Source of the DNA: Treponema sp.
GTDB taxonomy: Bacteria > Spirochaetota > Spirochaetia > Treponematales > Breznakiellaceae
Length of the DNA: 44,433 nucleotides
NCBI GenBank assembly: GCA_031266075.1
Contig: JAISBS010000091.1
Location: 1 to 44,433, forward strand
Direction: 5' to 3'
The number at the start of each line of letters is the position of its first letter. Position 1 is the stretch's first letter. Below the pieces are notes generated by a model that saw only the letters and a program-made list of their open reading frames with translations, did no database searches and had not been told where the DNA came from. Position numbers and translations under genes: made by a program. Of this stretch, positions 24,793 through 34,749 are shown piece after piece.

Positions 24793-26883
24793 ATGCCACA
24801 AATATTCCAAATTCTTTTAATTATCACCCTGTGCGGCAGCCTTTTGGCGCTTTTGTACGCCGTACTGCGGTCGCGTTGGATTCTCAAGCAGCCTGTTGAA
24901 AACAGCGGCTTGAAGAAAATTGCCGGTTTTGTCGCCGATGGGGCCATGGCCTTCCTGAAAAAGGAATATTCGGTCCTCCTGCCCTTTATGCTTGCGGTGG
25001 CGGCGTTCCTCTTTATCGGCCAGAAGGGGGCGGTTCAATTCCAGAGCATCGCCTTCCTCCTGGGGGCCCTGTGTTCCGGCCTGGCCGGGTTTGCCGGGAT
25101 GCTGGTCGCCACCGCGGCGAACTCCCGGACTACCGAGGCCGCCACCCGGGGGATCAACCCCGCCCTGCGGCTTGCCTTTGCCGGCGGCTCGGTCATGGGC
25201 ATGAGCGTGGTGGGACTGGCCCTTTTGGGGATCTTCCTGGTTCTGCTGGGGTCCCTCCAGGCCTTCGGCGGCACGGTGGGGGCGCTGGCGGAGAAAGTGT
25301 TTCCCATTTTGTCGGGCTTCTCGCTGGGGGCTTCCAGTGTCGCCCTGTTCGCCCGTGTGGGCGGCGGTATCTTTACCAAGGCCGCCGATGTGGGGGCGGA
25401 TCTGGTGGGCAAGGTCGAAGCGGGTATCCCGGAAGACGACGCCCGGAACCCCGCAGTCATCGCCGACAGCGTGGGCGACAATGTGGGCGACGTAGCGGGT
25501 ATGGGGGCCGACCTGTTTGAATCCTATGCGGGTTCCATCGTCGGCAGCATGATACTGGGGCTCTCCGTCGTTCCGGCGGCCTCGGTGGTAAACGGGGACC
25601 TGTTCCGCGTGAAACTGGCGTGGCTGCCCCTGCTCCTCTGTGTGGTGGGGATAGTGGCGTCGATTATCGGCATATTCTTTGTGCGGGTCCGGGAGGGACG
25701 CTCCCCCCAGAAGGCCCTGAACACCGGCTCCATCGGGGCCGCCGTTATTGCCGCGGCGCTGGCCTACCCTTTGATCCGGTTCTTTTTGGGAACCGAAACC
25801 ACGGCGGCGGGAGTCGGCGCGGAGCGGATATTTTTAGCGGTCATCGTGGGTATCCTGGCCGGTTCCTTGATCGGCATTTTGACGGAATTTTTCACCGGAA
25901 CCGGCACCCGGCCCGTAAAGGCCATCGTCCATTCCTCGGAAACCGGGGCGGCCACTAATATCATCACCGGGCTGGGCATGGGGATGATGTCCTGTTTCCC
26001 CGCGGTTCTTCTGGTTGTGGGCGCCATTATGGGGAGCTACGCGCTGGCGGGCTTCTACGGCATCGGGATCGGGGCGCTGGGGATGCTCATTACGCTGGGC
26101 ATCCAGCTTGCGGTGGATGCGTACGGGCCCATTGCGGACAACGCCGGGGGCCTTGCGGTTATGGCCGAATTCCCCCACGAAGTCCGGGAAATCACCGACA
26201 AGCTTGACGCGGTGGGCAACACTACCGCCGCCATCGGCAAGGGCTTTGCCATCGGTTCCGCGGCCCTGACGGCGATCATCCTCTTTACCGCGTTCCGGGA
26301 ACAGGCAGGGCTCCAGATCATCGATCTGACCTCGGTGCCCGTCTTGTCGGGACTGTTTTTGGGCGCGGTGATCCCCTTCCTCTTTTCCTCCCTTTCCATG
26401 ACCGCCATCGGCAGGGCAGCCTTCGCCATGATCGAGGAAGTGCGCCGCCAGTTCCGGGAAAAACCCGGCATTTTGCAGAACACCGAAGAACCGGATTACA
26501 AACGCTGCATCGGCATATCCACCTCTGCGGCTCTGCGGGAAATGCTGCTCCCCGGCATTATCGCCATTGCGGCTCCCCCGCTGGTAGGCTTTATCGGCGG
26601 AGTGGAAATGCTCGCCGGGCTGCTGGTGGGCGTTACGGTCTCCGGCGTCATCATGGCGACCTTCATGGCCAATTCCGGCGGGGCCTGGGACAACGCCAAA
26701 AAGACGATCGAAGGCGGCGCGTCCGGTGGCCGGGGCTCCGACGCCCACAAAGCCGCCGTAGTGGGCGACACCGTGGGCGACCCCTTTAAAGACACCGCGG
26801 GCCCGGCCCTGAACATCCTGATCAAGCTGATGGCGGTTATCTCGCTGGTAATCGCGCCCATGCTGAAAAATTTCTGGGGGTAA
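24793..26883 (+). CDS. hppA: membrane-bound ion-pumping pyrophosphatase, K+-dependent type
   Basis: A 696-residue multi-span protein (about 16 helices) that splits pyrophosphate to pump H+ or Na+ across the inner membrane. The pyrophosphate/Mg site motifs are present: [42 protein letters not shown], and near the end [19 protein letters not shown]. In [10 protein letters not shown] the position that is Lys in K+-independent enzymes is Ala, which marks the K+-dependent class. Sequence alone does not settle Na+ against H+ here. The ATG at 24793 has no ribosome site, consistent with a leaderless message. The next gene starts three bases after the stop. Confidence 0.96.
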   Translation: MPQIFQILLIITLCGSLLALLYAVLRSRWILKQPVENSGLKKIAGFVADGAMAFLKKEYSVLLPFMLAVAAFLFIGQKGAVQFQSIAFLLGALCSGLAGFAGMLVATAANSRTTEAATRGINPALRLAFAGGSVMGMSVVGLALLGIFLVLLGSLQAFGGTVGALAEKVFPILSGFSLGASSVALFARVGGGIFTKAADVGADLVGKVEAGIPEDDARNPAVIADSVGDNVGDVAGMGADLFESYAGSIVGSMILGLSVVPAASVVNGDLFRVKLAWLPLLLCVVGIVASIIGIFFVRVREGRSPQKALNTGSIGAAVIAAALAYPLIRFFLGTETTAAGVGAERIFLAVIVGILAGSLIGILTEFFTGTGTRPVKAIVHSSETGAATNIITGLGMGMMSCFPAVLLVVGAIMGSYALAGFYGIGIGALGMLITLGIQLAVDAYGPIADNAGGLAVMAEFPHEVREITDKLDAVGNTTAAIGKGFAIGSAALTAIILFTAFREQAGLQIIDLTSVPVLSGLFLGAVIPFLFSSLSMTAIGRAAFAMIEEVRRQFREKPGILQNTEEPDYKRCIGISTSAALREMLLPGIIAIAAPPLVGFIGGVEMLAGLLVGVTVSGVIMATFMANSGGAWDNAKKTIEGGASGGRGSDAHKAAVVGDTVGDPFKDTAGPALNILIKLMAVISLVIAPMLKNFWG

Positions 26884-26885
26884 AA

Positions 26886-27674
26886 ATGCCGTATACCAAT
26901 TATCTCTACATGATCTGCTATCCCAATCCGGCGCTGGTGGGTTCCCAGCTGGACCCGGAACAGTTTGCCCGGCATTACACCGTGGGTTCTTCCCGGGATT
27001 ATCAGGGACGGCTGGTGTTTGCCGAGCTTGATCCGGATTTTCGGAACAGTTTTTTCGATATTGAAACGGGGATGAAGGCGCTGGTTCCCCACGAGGATGG
27101 CCGCCCCAAATCCACCCGGTTTATCGCTTCTTACCGGATTCTGGAAAACGTTGATTTTTCCGCGATCCGTTCCCTGTACCTTTCAAGTTCCGCCGGGTAC
27201 GTCATGCGAATCAATTCCGCGCCCTACAAGGAGGCCCCTTCCCGCAATGTGCTGCGGATCTATGCGGAAATAAACCCCGTCCGGATGCTGGTGCTTTCCA
27301 AAAGCAACTTTGTGGAATTTGGCAGCTATTTTACCGATCCGGCGAACGGCAAGGGAGCGCCGAAACTGCTGTATACCCAGCTTGAATTTGACATCGACGA
27401 ATTTCTGGAAGAATTTTCGTCCAACCCCCTGATGCAGTCCCCCATTGCGGGTATTCATCCTTCCAAGCTTCGGGACGCCATCGACGAGATTCAGCGGACC
27501 GCCGGAAAAAGCCAGAAGGGTCTGTCGCTGGACTGCCCCTTTGACCGGATCCCCGCCCGGATGATCCGTCACGGTTTCATGTTCGCCTCCCAGGGGAAAA
27601 ACCTGTTCTTCCCCATGCCGGATATGCAGACCATTGAAAAAGATTTTTACAAATATTTTAAAACGATGATTTAG
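26886..27674 (+). CDS. conserved-looking protein of unknown function, cotranscribed with hppA
   Basis: A 262-residue protein I do not recognise. It starts [20 protein letters not shown] and has no signal or membrane helix. It looks like a soluble mixed alpha/beta protein with charged linkers ([53 protein letters not shown]). The ATG is two bases after the hppA stop, with GGGGG in the hppA end as a possible ribosome site, so it is expected on the same message. Base and codon use match its neighbours, so it is a real gene. No function is assigned. Confidence 0.8.
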   Translation: MPYTNYLYMICYPNPALVGSQLDPEQFARHYTVGSSRDYQGRLVFAELDPDFRNSFFDIETGMKALVPHEDGRPKSTRFIASYRILENVDFSAIRSLYLSSSAGYVMRINSAPYKEAPSRNVLRIYAEINPVRMLVLSKSNFVEFGSYFTDPANGKGAPKLLYTQLEFDIDEFLEEFSSNPLMQSPIAGIHPSKLRDAIDEIQRTAGKSQKGLSLDCPFDRIPARMIRHGFMFASQGKNLFFPMPDMQTIEKDFYKYFKTMI

Positions 27675-27771
27675 GGAAGCTCTAAAAACTTTCAGTTTTT
27701 GGAAGCGGCTTTAGCTGTCGTTTTCGTACCCCGGAAGCCCCGGAAGCCCAGCCGGGGTTTCCGGGGCTTCC
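27674..27771. repeat. two dispersed palindromes at the convergent gene ends
   Basis: The element at about 27674-27710 pairs AGCTCTAAAAACT with AGTTTTTGGAAGC, imperfectly. The one at 27733-27771 has perfect 13-base arms GGAAGCCCCGGAA and TTCCGGGGCTTCC. They sit between the unknown gene (plus) and the barrel gene (minus) and could act as a two-way terminator. Confidence 0.75.
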
Positions 27772-27781
27772 CGTTTAAATA

Positions 27782-28714
27782 TCACGGGGCTGTTTGAGGA
27801 TCGACGTAAACTTCCGCGGGCCTGGTTCCCCTCCGCAGCCGGAAATCAACTTTCCCCAGAAGCCGCACTTCGTGAAGGGCGGGCCGGTTCCGTCCGGCGA
27901 GGGACGGGCGGTACTGCACCGTAATTTCAAAGGGAAATTTCATGAACGGAAAGGCGGCGGTGAAGGCGGGGCCAATGCTAAAGCAGTAGCGGAGGTCATT
28001 CAGGCCGGCGCCGTAGATCGTGGATTCGGGGGAAAATTCACCGGTCAGGGGGAGGCCGAAGCGAAGCGCCGTTCCGCCGGGCAGAGGATAACTGAACCGG
28101 GGTTCCAGTTCAAAAACGGCGTCCAGCGGATGGTTCACCATCTGCCGGTCAAAGGCGGGGTTGCTCGACTTCTGTTCGGGGCTGTATACCAGTTCCGCAG
28201 ACACATTCAGCAAAAAAAGGGGATGAAACCGGTAACCGTAGTAGAGCCTGAACCCCAGCCCCCAAAGATGGGAACCGGGTTCCAGCGCGGAGCCGTTCCC
28301 CGAAGGCATGGACACCTTGAGGGCCAGCGCGGCGGAAAGGGCCGTCTTTTCCGATGACGCCGGGGCTTTTTCCCCGATGAACCGCAGTTTGATCCCCAGC
28401 AGCGGGTCCGCAAAAAGACCGGTTTTCCCATCCTCTGTTTCACCGTAGGGGAAAACGCCGGGGAGCCATTCGGCACAGATAGCGGCCCAGGGGGTAACGC
28501 CGTATTCAAGGGCCGCCCCCAGACCGAAATACGTGAGACTTTGGGGCCCCGGAAGGGGGGAATTCCAGCTGTGGCTGCCGTTTCCGTACGAGGCCCCAAG
28601 GGTGGCGCGCAGCACCCCCTCGGGGGGAGTTTCCGGTTCCCCGGCGGCGACAATGACGGTTCCTGATGTCAAAAGGGCGGCGCAGCACAGCGACCTGATG
28701 GTTCGTATATTCAT
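27782..28714 (-). CDS. predicted outer-membrane beta-barrel protein
   Basis: A 310-residue secreted protein with an N-terminal signal (SLCCAALLTSGTVIVAAG). The mature part is made of alternating aromatic/polar strands joined by short turns, for example LTYFGLGAALEYGVTPWAA, HLWGLGFRLYYGYRFHPLF, and PFEITVQYRPSLAG, as expected for a barrel in the outer membrane. It does not end in an aromatic residue. The ATG at 28714 is preceded by GGCAGGAT. It is the last gene of the surface-protein operon. No substrate or exact family is recognised. Confidence 0.75.
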   Translation of the reverse strand: MNIRTIRSLCCAALLTSGTVIVAAGEPETPPEGVLRATLGASYGNGSHSWNSPLPGPQSLTYFGLGAALEYGVTPWAAICAEWLPGVFPYGETEDGKTGLFADPLLGIKLRFIGEKAPASSEKTALSAALALKVSMPSGNGSALEPGSHLWGLGFRLYYGYRFHPLFLLNVSAELVYSPEQKSSNPAFDRQMVNHPLDAVFELEPRFSYPLPGGTALRFGLPLTGEFSPESTIYGAGLNDLRYCFSIGPAFTAAFPFMKFPFEITVQYRPSLAGRNRPALHEVRLLGKVDFRLRRGTRPAEVYVDPQTAP

Positions 28715-28731
28715 TTATCCTGCCTTGCTGA

Positions 28732-29265
28732 TTAAAAACTGAAACGGTGGCCCGCGGTGAAACCGACGCCCCAGATAAAGGGGTGGCCCAGACGGACGGC
28801 GGCTTCCGCGTAAAAGCCGCCCAAAAAAAAGTACCGGAAACCGGCGGCGAAATCCATGAGGGCGGTGTAGGTCTGCCGCCCTTCCTCCTGATACACGGAG
28901 AGCCCCGCTTCCAGTTGGGTAAAGGCCCCGCCGAGCCCCAGTTTCCAGGGGTACAGGCGGAAGTAGAGGCCCGCGTCGACGGTGGAAACCGCCGCAAAAT
29001 CGGAGCCCATGGCCCCCCGAACGCCTGCGGCAATATGGCGGTTCAGCACATGGCGGTCCAGGGTTACGGAAAAACCATGGGCCCAGCCTTCCCGGGCGGC
29101 CATGTTCATTTCGATGCCGCCGCCCAGCGCGTAGGGGTGGATCTGCCAGTCCTGTTCCTGAGCCCCCGCAGGGACGGCGTGGCCCAGCAGCAGGGCGAGG
29201 GTCGCGGCGCAGGCAAAAAGCGCCGCGGCGGGCCGGGGTTTTTCCCGGTGGTGGAGATGATTCAT
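28732..29265 (-). CDS. small outer-membrane beta-barrel protein
   Basis: A 177-residue protein with a signal peptide (about 14-36, ending VPAGAQ) and an eight-strand-like pattern (IHPYALGGGIEMNM; GFSVTLDRHVLNRHIAAGV; VDAGLYFRLYPWKLGLGG). It ends FTAGHRFSF, with the terminal Phe typical of outer-membrane barrels inserted by BamA. The ATG at 29265 overlaps the stop of the beta-helix lipoprotein gene (ATGA), so the two are translationally coupled when that gene is in frame. Confidence 0.8.
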   Translation of the reverse strand: MNHLHHREKPRPAAALFACAATLALLLGHAVPAGAQEQDWQIHPYALGGGIEMNMAAREGWAHGFSVTLDRHVLNRHIAAGVRGAMGSDFAAVSTVDAGLYFRLYPWKLGLGGAFTQLEAGLSVYQEEGRQTYTALMDFAAGFRYFFLGGFYAEAAVRLGHPFIWGVGFTAGHRFSF

Positions 29266-30657
29266 TCTTCGTAGGCCCCCAGATCAATGGTGGTGTTTTT
29301 AATGCGCCCGGTATATAAGCCGGGATCGGGAGTATCGGGAGTAGTCCCGGCATTTGTGTACACGTACCGCGCGCCCACGGCGGACCGTACGTCGGACTTG
29401 AGGAAATAGTCGATGGCATGGCTTGTGTCGTTCGCATCCGCGGCGGCGGCGTCAGCCAGATTCCGGCTGAGCAGGTTCGTTACGTTAGTCATCCATGTTC
29501 CTGTCAGACCGTTAAGGAGAAAGGCCGCCGCGGCGGAGGCCGATGTGGTGGGCGGATATTTGGCGTTGTCGCCCGCGTTGAGCAGCGGAGTTCCCGTAAG
29601 ATAGGGATGCGTAATGCTGTAGCTGCCGGAATCCAGGTTGTCTGAACCCGGTGAACCGCCGGAGCCTGAACCGTTCAGTTCCTCGTCCGTTTTCCCCTGG
29701 GCCAGACTTCTGATGTAGGTAATAATGCCGGTATATCCGCCCGAGGCGAAGGGATCCCGGATATTGTCGCTGGCGGTTCCCGCTGCCGTATCTGTATTGC
29801 CCCAGATGACGCTGTTGGTGAACCTGATGTCATAGTGAGCGGCCAGGTTGACGCTGGCAGTGGAACCGGGAGTGCCGGGATTGGGGTTATACGTGTTGAC
29901 GCCGCCGCCCCCCCAGTCCGCGCTGGTATTCCGGCTCTCGTTACCGGCTACGGTAACATTGGTAAAACGCCCTTTCACCGAACCGTCCACGCTCGCAAAT
30001 TGAATGGCGATGCCGCCGCCCCTGCCGGAACCGTCGACGGCCGTGTTATCCGCCACCAGCACATTGGTAAACACGGCGCAGACATAGCCCTGGTGTGAGG
30101 TGGATGTTTCCGCCATAAAGTAATTGTTAAGACCGCCTCCATGGCTGCCCTGGTTCCCGGTGATTTTTCCGTTGGTAAGAATTAAAATTCCGGCGACATT
30201 AGGGTTCGATGAATCACACCGCAGGAAAATGCCCCCGCCCGCGGCGACAGCCGTGTTGCCGGTAATGAGGGCGTTCGTCATAATGAGCCGGCTCTGCAGC
30301 GTATAGATTCCCGCTCCCGCTCCCCAGCCGCCGGGGCCTGCCCGGTTTCCCTCTATGGTTACATAGGTCATCGTTGTATAGGAATAGCTGTTATAAATGC
30401 CGCCGCCGCTGCTGGTCCCGGTGTTGCCGTCAATGGCTACATCAATATACCGAGACCAGCAGCTTTCATCGTAGACGCCGCCGCCTGAACCCGCCACGTT
30501 GTTTGTTATCCGGACCCGGCTAAAAACAGGCCGGGCGTTTGAATAGTTGCTGACGCCGCCGCCGTAATTGGCGGAGTTTTCTTTTATGAGGCTGTTGGTG
30601 ATCCGCGGGGCGCAGAGGACGTTGTCGGTATTCGCGCTATTGGCATAGCTGTATATG
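29262..30657 (-). CDS. C-terminal part of the polymorphic beta-helix lipoprotein (out of frame here)
   Basis: This frame continues the upstream 30637-33405 coding region after the G11 tract. It encodes about 460 residues of right-handed beta-helix rungs: repeats of the form GGGIYN/NVTIxxNxA, for example SGGGIYNSYSYTTMTYVTIE and SANYGGGVSNYSN just after the tract. It closes with IDLGAYEE. The GTG at 30497 is not a credible separate start because the repeat pattern runs through it. It would be made only if the tract loses one G or gains two. Its stop overlaps the next barrel gene. Confidence 0.75.
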
Positions 30658-33405
30658 CCCCCCCCCCCGGCCCCCGGAAGAGCTGTTGTTTTGGATAGTT
30701 ACGTTATTCAGGACCGGCTCGCATTTGTTGCCCGTCCCCGGTGTGTACGCGAGATTGGCCATGCCGCCCCCGTACCCCACCACGGTATTGTTCCGAATGG
30801 TAACATTGGTGAGTACGGGATTACATACGGCGGTAACACCCCCGCCGGTGGCGATATTGTAGATCCCCGCGCCGTAGGCCGCGGTGTCAGTGGCATACGC
30901 GGAGTTCATCTGGCCGCCGTAGGTTGCCGCCCGGTTGTTTTCGATGATCACGTTGGTAAAGGAGGGGCTGGCGTTGTGGTTGTAGACCCCCGCGCCGGAA
31001 CGCTGGTAAATAACCGCCCCACCGGTGGTGATGGAACCCGTAAACGATGAAGAGCCCTGCCCGTTGGCGATAGTCAGGCTGTGAAGCAGGGTTCCCGGAC
31101 TTGCGGGAATGTTTACGGCCAGTACCGTGTGGCAGGAATTGCCGCCCCCGGAAAGGATCGTTTTGCCGGCGTTGTGGCTGGGGGTTTCCGGGTTGTGCGC
31201 CGGCCCTTCGGTTCCTTCAAAACCGCCGTAAATTTTCAGCCCCGGCCTTAGCACAAAAGATTTGTTTTTCCCTTCGGCGTCCCGTCCGGCGGTCTGGATT
31301 CCGTAGTTGCTGCCGTTGGGGCTTATCACGGAACCGGTCTGACCGTCGCCGCTGATCCCTTCCGCCCATGATTCGGGGGTATAGGTTCCCTTGAGTATCC
31401 AGATGGCGTCGTAGTTGGTTCCCCCCGTTGCGTCTACGCCGTTTGTGAAGTAGCGGTTAATGGTGTCCTGCAAATCCGTAGAGGCGTCCGCCCAGGAATG
31501 GCCGATGCCGCCGGGACGGCGGTAGGGTTTGTCCGCCTGGGAAACCGCCGCTACATAGGCGATGCCGGGTTTTCCCGCCGCGATGTCTTCGTATGTTATG
31601 TCAAACTTGACCAGCCGGTCGGGCATTTTGAATTTCCAGACTTTGTAGGTATCACCGGCAGAGCTTGCCGGATCGGGGTGTACTTTCAGGTTTTCCAGCA
31701 TCCCGTCGCCGGTATAGTTTGAACCCAGCGTAATTTCTACGGGAGCAATGGCAATCCCCGTTATCTTGTATCCCGTGTTGGCCTGAACCGTCAGGGTTAT
31801 CACCTCGCCGGGGAGGGCGTTGCTTACCGGTGTTGGAACGCCGGCCACCAGCGCGTTGGCCCGGACCTTTCCCCCCGGATAGGAGAAGCCGGCGGGCACA
31901 TGGGTGTCAAGCGGAACCACAATGTCGTTGACCCCGATCCGCATCAGGGTAAGCAGGTAGACCTGATCCGCCTTGAGGGGGGTCGTAACCCTGATCTCCA
32001 CCGTGATTCTCCCGATAAAGGCAAATTCCAGAGCGCCGGAAACGCCGGAACTCCATGTTCCATTTCCGTCCTCCCTGCGGTAGGATACCGCGCCGCCGCT
32101 TTCCGGCGTGGCGCTGACCCGTACCGTTTCAACATTGGCCGCAAGCTGCAGGTGATGGGCCAGCGTACCGGGGAGGAACCCTGCCGGAAAAAGCTCCACG
32201 CCGGGAACCGCCATGTCCTTTACGGAAATTCCCGTGATGGAGGCGGAGGGAACTTCCCGGCGGATCAGCGCCGTGTAGATCATGTCTTCCATACCACTGT
32301 GGCTGACCGTGATCCGCAGGGCCGTGGCGCGTTTGTCCGGGTCAGGGACAAAGGGAAAAACCGGAGGACTTGCCGCGGCAACAGGGGCCCAGGTTCCCGC
32401 GTTGGTTACGGTGGCGGTGGAAAGATTATAGTCGTAATCGTAACTCTGGGAAAACGCCAGCGTGGAGCCCGGCACGGCGGCCAGGATGTCAAGGCTTATT
32501 TCGGCGGTGTCAAAGGGAACCGTCGCCTGATAGATCCCGCCGCTGGGGACAAAGCTCTGGACCTTTCCCAGCCAGTCATCTCCTGCCGCCGCCGCCCCCG
32601 CGTGAACCTTGAGCCGGGAAAGATAGGCCGTTGCGCTGTCCCGGCTTATATTGATGACATACTCGCCGTCATCCATGCCGCCCCCCAGCCCGCGGGCGGT
32701 CAATTTCACCTGACAGGAGAGTTCGGGGTAAAAGTCCAGCAGGATTTCCGTGCCGGAAAGGGCGCCGTTTTCGGTTTCCACGCCGTCCACCAGTTTTTTA
32801 TAGTCCACCATGCCGCCGGGCAGGGGAGCTACCTCAAATTTGAGCTTCGTCGCATAATAGGGAACCTTGATTCCGTAGGCGAGTCCTGGGGGAAAGAAAT
32901 TATTCAGATAGTTGACGGCTTCAAACGCGGCGGGGTCGGCGGCGGTAAAGTTGGTGGTAAAAAGGCTTAAACCGGCAAGCCGGGCGGCAGTCTCTCCCCG
33001 GCGGACCGTGATGGTGTACACTGTGGGGGACATATATTTCCGGGTGGCGGTAACCGTAAAGGTAAAGACCGTGTCGATTTCCTCAGGGAAAAGCTCGAAT
33101 ACGCCGGAATCGTTCAGGCGCCGTCCACCATGTTTTAGAGCGTACGTGGCGGTTTCGCCGCTGGCCCTGAGGGTAATCGTGTCCGCTTCAAAGGGAATGA
33201 CGGCGGTGTAGGAGGTGGTCCTGGGGTTAAAAAACGGATCTATCATGCCGCCCCCGCTGCCTACGCCCGCTATGCCGTACCGGAGTTCCAGCGAGGAAAA
33301 ATACACCGGGGCCCGGAGCAGCTCCTGTACCAGCGTATTTTCACAGGCGGTCAAAAGGCCCAGCGTCAGTAAAAAACCCACAAACCGTTTCATCGCCTTG
33401 ATCAT
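30637..33405 (-). CDS. surface lipoprotein, cadherin-like repeats plus beta-helix, N-terminal part
   Basis: This frame encodes 922 residues. The N-terminus has a lipobox, LLTAC (Cys near 20), so the protein should be a lipoprotein. Several 90-100-residue units follow that resemble the cadherin-like beta-sandwich family (SYTAVIPFEADTITLRASGE; YTITVRRGE). Next come a Gly-Tyr-type repeat (ITLTVQANTGYKITGIAI) and an anchor segment typical of treponemal polymorphic proteins (IWILKGTYTP; FVLRPGLKIYGGFEGTE), then Gly-rich beta-helix rungs. At the G11 tract the frame ends with GGRGGGHIQLCQ and TAG at 30637. With 10 or 13 G it would run on to 29262, about 1,380 residues. ATG 33405 is chosen; ATG 33393 is possible. 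Confidence 0.8.
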   Translation of the reverse strand: MIKAMKRFVGFLLTLGLLTACENTLVQELLRAPVYFSSLELRYGIAGVGSGGGMIDPFFNPRTTSYTAVIPFEADTITLRASGETATYALKHGGRRLNDSGVFELFPEEIDTVFTFTVTATRKYMSPTVYTITVRRGETAARLAGLSLFTTNFTAADPAAFEAVNYLNNFFPPGLAYGIKVPYYATKLKFEVAPLPGGMVDYKKLVDGVETENGALSGTEILLDFYPELSCQVKLTARGLGGGMDDGEYVINISRDSATAYLSRLKVHAGAAAAGDDWLGKVQSFVPSGGIYQATVPFDTAEISLDILAAVPGSTLAFSQSYDYDYNLSTATVTNAGTWAPVAAASPPVFPFVPDPDKRATALRITVSHSGMEDMIYTALIRREVPSASITGISVKDMAVPGVELFPAGFLPGTLAHHLQLAANVETVRVSATPESGGAVSYRREDGNGTWSSGVSGALEFAFIGRITVEIRVTTPLKADQVYLLTLMRIGVNDIVVPLDTHVPAGFSYPGGKVRANALVAGVPTPVSNALPGEVITLTVQANTGYKITGIAIAPVEITLGSNYTGDGMLENLKVHPDPASSAGDTYKVWKFKMPDRLVKFDITYEDIAAGKPGIAYVAAVSQADKPYRRPGGIGHSWADASTDLQDTINRYFTNGVDATGGTNYDAIWILKGTYTPESWAEGISGDGQTGSVISPNGSNYGIQTAGRDAEGKNKSFVLRPGLKIYGGFEGTEGPAHNPETPSHNAGKTILSGGGNSCHTVLAVNIPASPGTLLHSLTIANGQGSSSFTGSITTGGAVIYQRSGAGVYNHNASPSFTNVIIENNRAATYGGQMNSAYATDTAAYGAGIYNIATGGGVTAVCNPVLTNVTIRNNTVVGYGGGMANLAYTPGTGNKCEPVLNNVTIQNNSSSGGRGGGHIQLCQ
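30658..30668 (-). repeat. G11 homopolymer tract, candidate phase-variation switch
   Basis: Eleven C on the plus strand, hence eleven G in the coding strand, lie between the two halves of the beta-helix lipoprotein. With 11 G, CAT ATA CAG follows and a stop is met; with 10 or 13 G, GGC ATA TAC AGC follows and the repeat rungs continue. A second run of five G lies just upstream. A homopolymer sequencing or assembly error is the main alternative. Confidence 0.85.
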
Positions 33406-33705
33406 CAGCCTTTCTCCCTAATTGTAAGAATGTTTATCCATAGTACCGGTAAATTTTGAGGAACCGTGGTATTTTTCAATTCCTGGTAGAATCTTACTGT
33501 AAATATATCGTATTATTTTCCATTGTTCTATACGAAATTCAAAATGTTTTTAAAAGAAAGTTCGAAAAACCTGAGCTTGCTTCAAAGGCGGCAGGGAACC
33601 GCCGGAAATCCTGGCCGGATTTTCAGGCCGTTTTCGTTCTGCGGCAGCGTGGATGTCCCGTACGTGGCATAAAGATCGTTATTCTGAATAGGGGAGCCGG
33701 GGCGG
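33406..33705 (-). promoter_or_regulatory. 300-base A/T-rich gap upstream of the surface lipoprotein
   Basis: There is no credible gene. The stretch 33425-33560 is strongly A/T-rich against its surroundings. On the minus strand, GGTACTAT about 40 bases before the ATG could be a -10, but no good -35 is seen. Just before the start codon, AGAAAGG is a possible ribosome site. The rest, next to the lgt stop, shows nothing recognisable. Confidence 0.4.
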
Positions 33706-34710
33706 TTACCGCTGTCTGGCGTCCCGTTTTGGCCTGCCGGGGCTCCCGGTGTTTTCGGGATACCGGATCACCGCTTCCCGGTCCGGGAGCCGGGCGGCGA
33801 CAATCAGCCAGACTATGCCCAGGAGGATCATGCCAAAGGAGAGAATCTGGCCGGTGGAAAAACTCAAGAGGGGGTGGGCCAGGGCCGGGGAAAGCCCGTT
33901 TTTGATCAATTCGATCCGGTAGCCCAGGTCTTCGTCGGGTTCCCGGAAATATTCGATCATAAAACGGAAAAGGCCGTAGCCGGCAAGATAGATGCTGATT
34001 AAAAAGCCCTTGAAGGGTTTCCGGTTGCGGAGTAGCCAGATGATTGCCCACAGGACGATGCCCTCGAAAAAGGCTTCGTAGAGCTGGGAGGGGTGCCGGG
34101 GCAGGTTCACCAGGCCGCTGAAAGGGATGGGTGTGCCGGTTTGTTCCGCAGCCTCCCGAACCCAGGTTTCACCGGCGGGCAGGGGCCGCGCATAGGGAAA
34201 GATTATCCCCAGGGGGCCTGTGGTAACCCGCCCGTACAATTCGCCGTTGATAAAGTTCCCCAGCCGGCCAAAGGTGTAGCCCAGGGGGATGCTAGCCGCA
34301 TACATATCGCCGATCTCCCGCCAGTCAAACCGCTTTACCGCCGAATAGATCAGTATCCCCAGTATCCCGCCGATGACCCCGCCGTGGTAGCTCATCCCCA
34401 TAAGGCCCGTAAAGCGTCCGTCCCGGAAGGGCCAGAATACCAGCCAGGGCTCCCGCCGGTAAATATCGCCGGTTTCGTAAACGATGGTGGCGAAAATCCG
34501 GGCCCCCAGGAGGAGGCCCAGGATGCACCAGGTAAACATCCCCGAAAGCTCATCCTTGGTCATGGGAAAATTCCGTTCCCGGATTTGGCGGCGGTAGAGC
34601 AGAAACGCGGCGCCAAAGGCAAAAATATACATGAGCCCGTACCACCGGAAGGGCAGGCCGGGGATTATCTCCGGTTTGAGCCAGGCGGGAAAATTGACAG
34701 CCAATAACAT
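33706..34710 (-). CDS. lgt: Lgt, prolipoprotein diacylglyceryl transferase
   Basis: A 334-residue inner-membrane enzyme that adds diacylglycerol to the lipobox Cys of prelipoproteins. It shows seven helices, the early FRWYGLMYIFAF, HGGVIGGILGIL, the Lgt signature GRLGNFINGELYGR (catalytic and lipid-binding Arg, Asn and Glu), and HPSQLYEAFFEG. The start is uncertain: ATG 34710 gives the natural N-terminus MLLAVNFPAWLKPEI, and in-frame starts upstream (ATG 34738-34740) would read out of the tandem repeat. No strong ribosome site is visible. It modifies lipoproteins such as the two encoded in this window. Confidence 0.95.
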   Translation of the reverse strand: MLLAVNFPAWLKPEIIPGLPFRWYGLMYIFAFGAAFLLYRRQIRERNFPMTKDELSGMFTWCILGLLLGARIFATIVYETGDIYRREPWLVFWPFRDGRFTGLMGMSYHGGVIGGILGILIYSAVKRFDWREIGDMYAASIPLGYTFGRLGNFINGELYGRVTTGPLGIIFPYARPLPAGETWVREAAEQTGTPIPFSGLVNLPRHPSQLYEAFFEGIVLWAIIWLLRNRKPFKGFLISIYLAGYGLFRFMIEYFREPDEDLGYRIELIKNGLSPALAHPLLSFSTGQILSFGMILLGIVWLIVAARLPDREAVIRYPENTGSPGRPKRDARQR

Positions 34711-34749
34711 GGGAAAATCATACACCAATCGGGGAGGCATGAGAAGGGG

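Noticed and set aside
33456-33905. Open frame in the gap upstream of the surface lipoprotein and into lgt
   Set aside because: No ribosome site, mixed composition, and it overlaps the lgt 3' end on the opposite strand.
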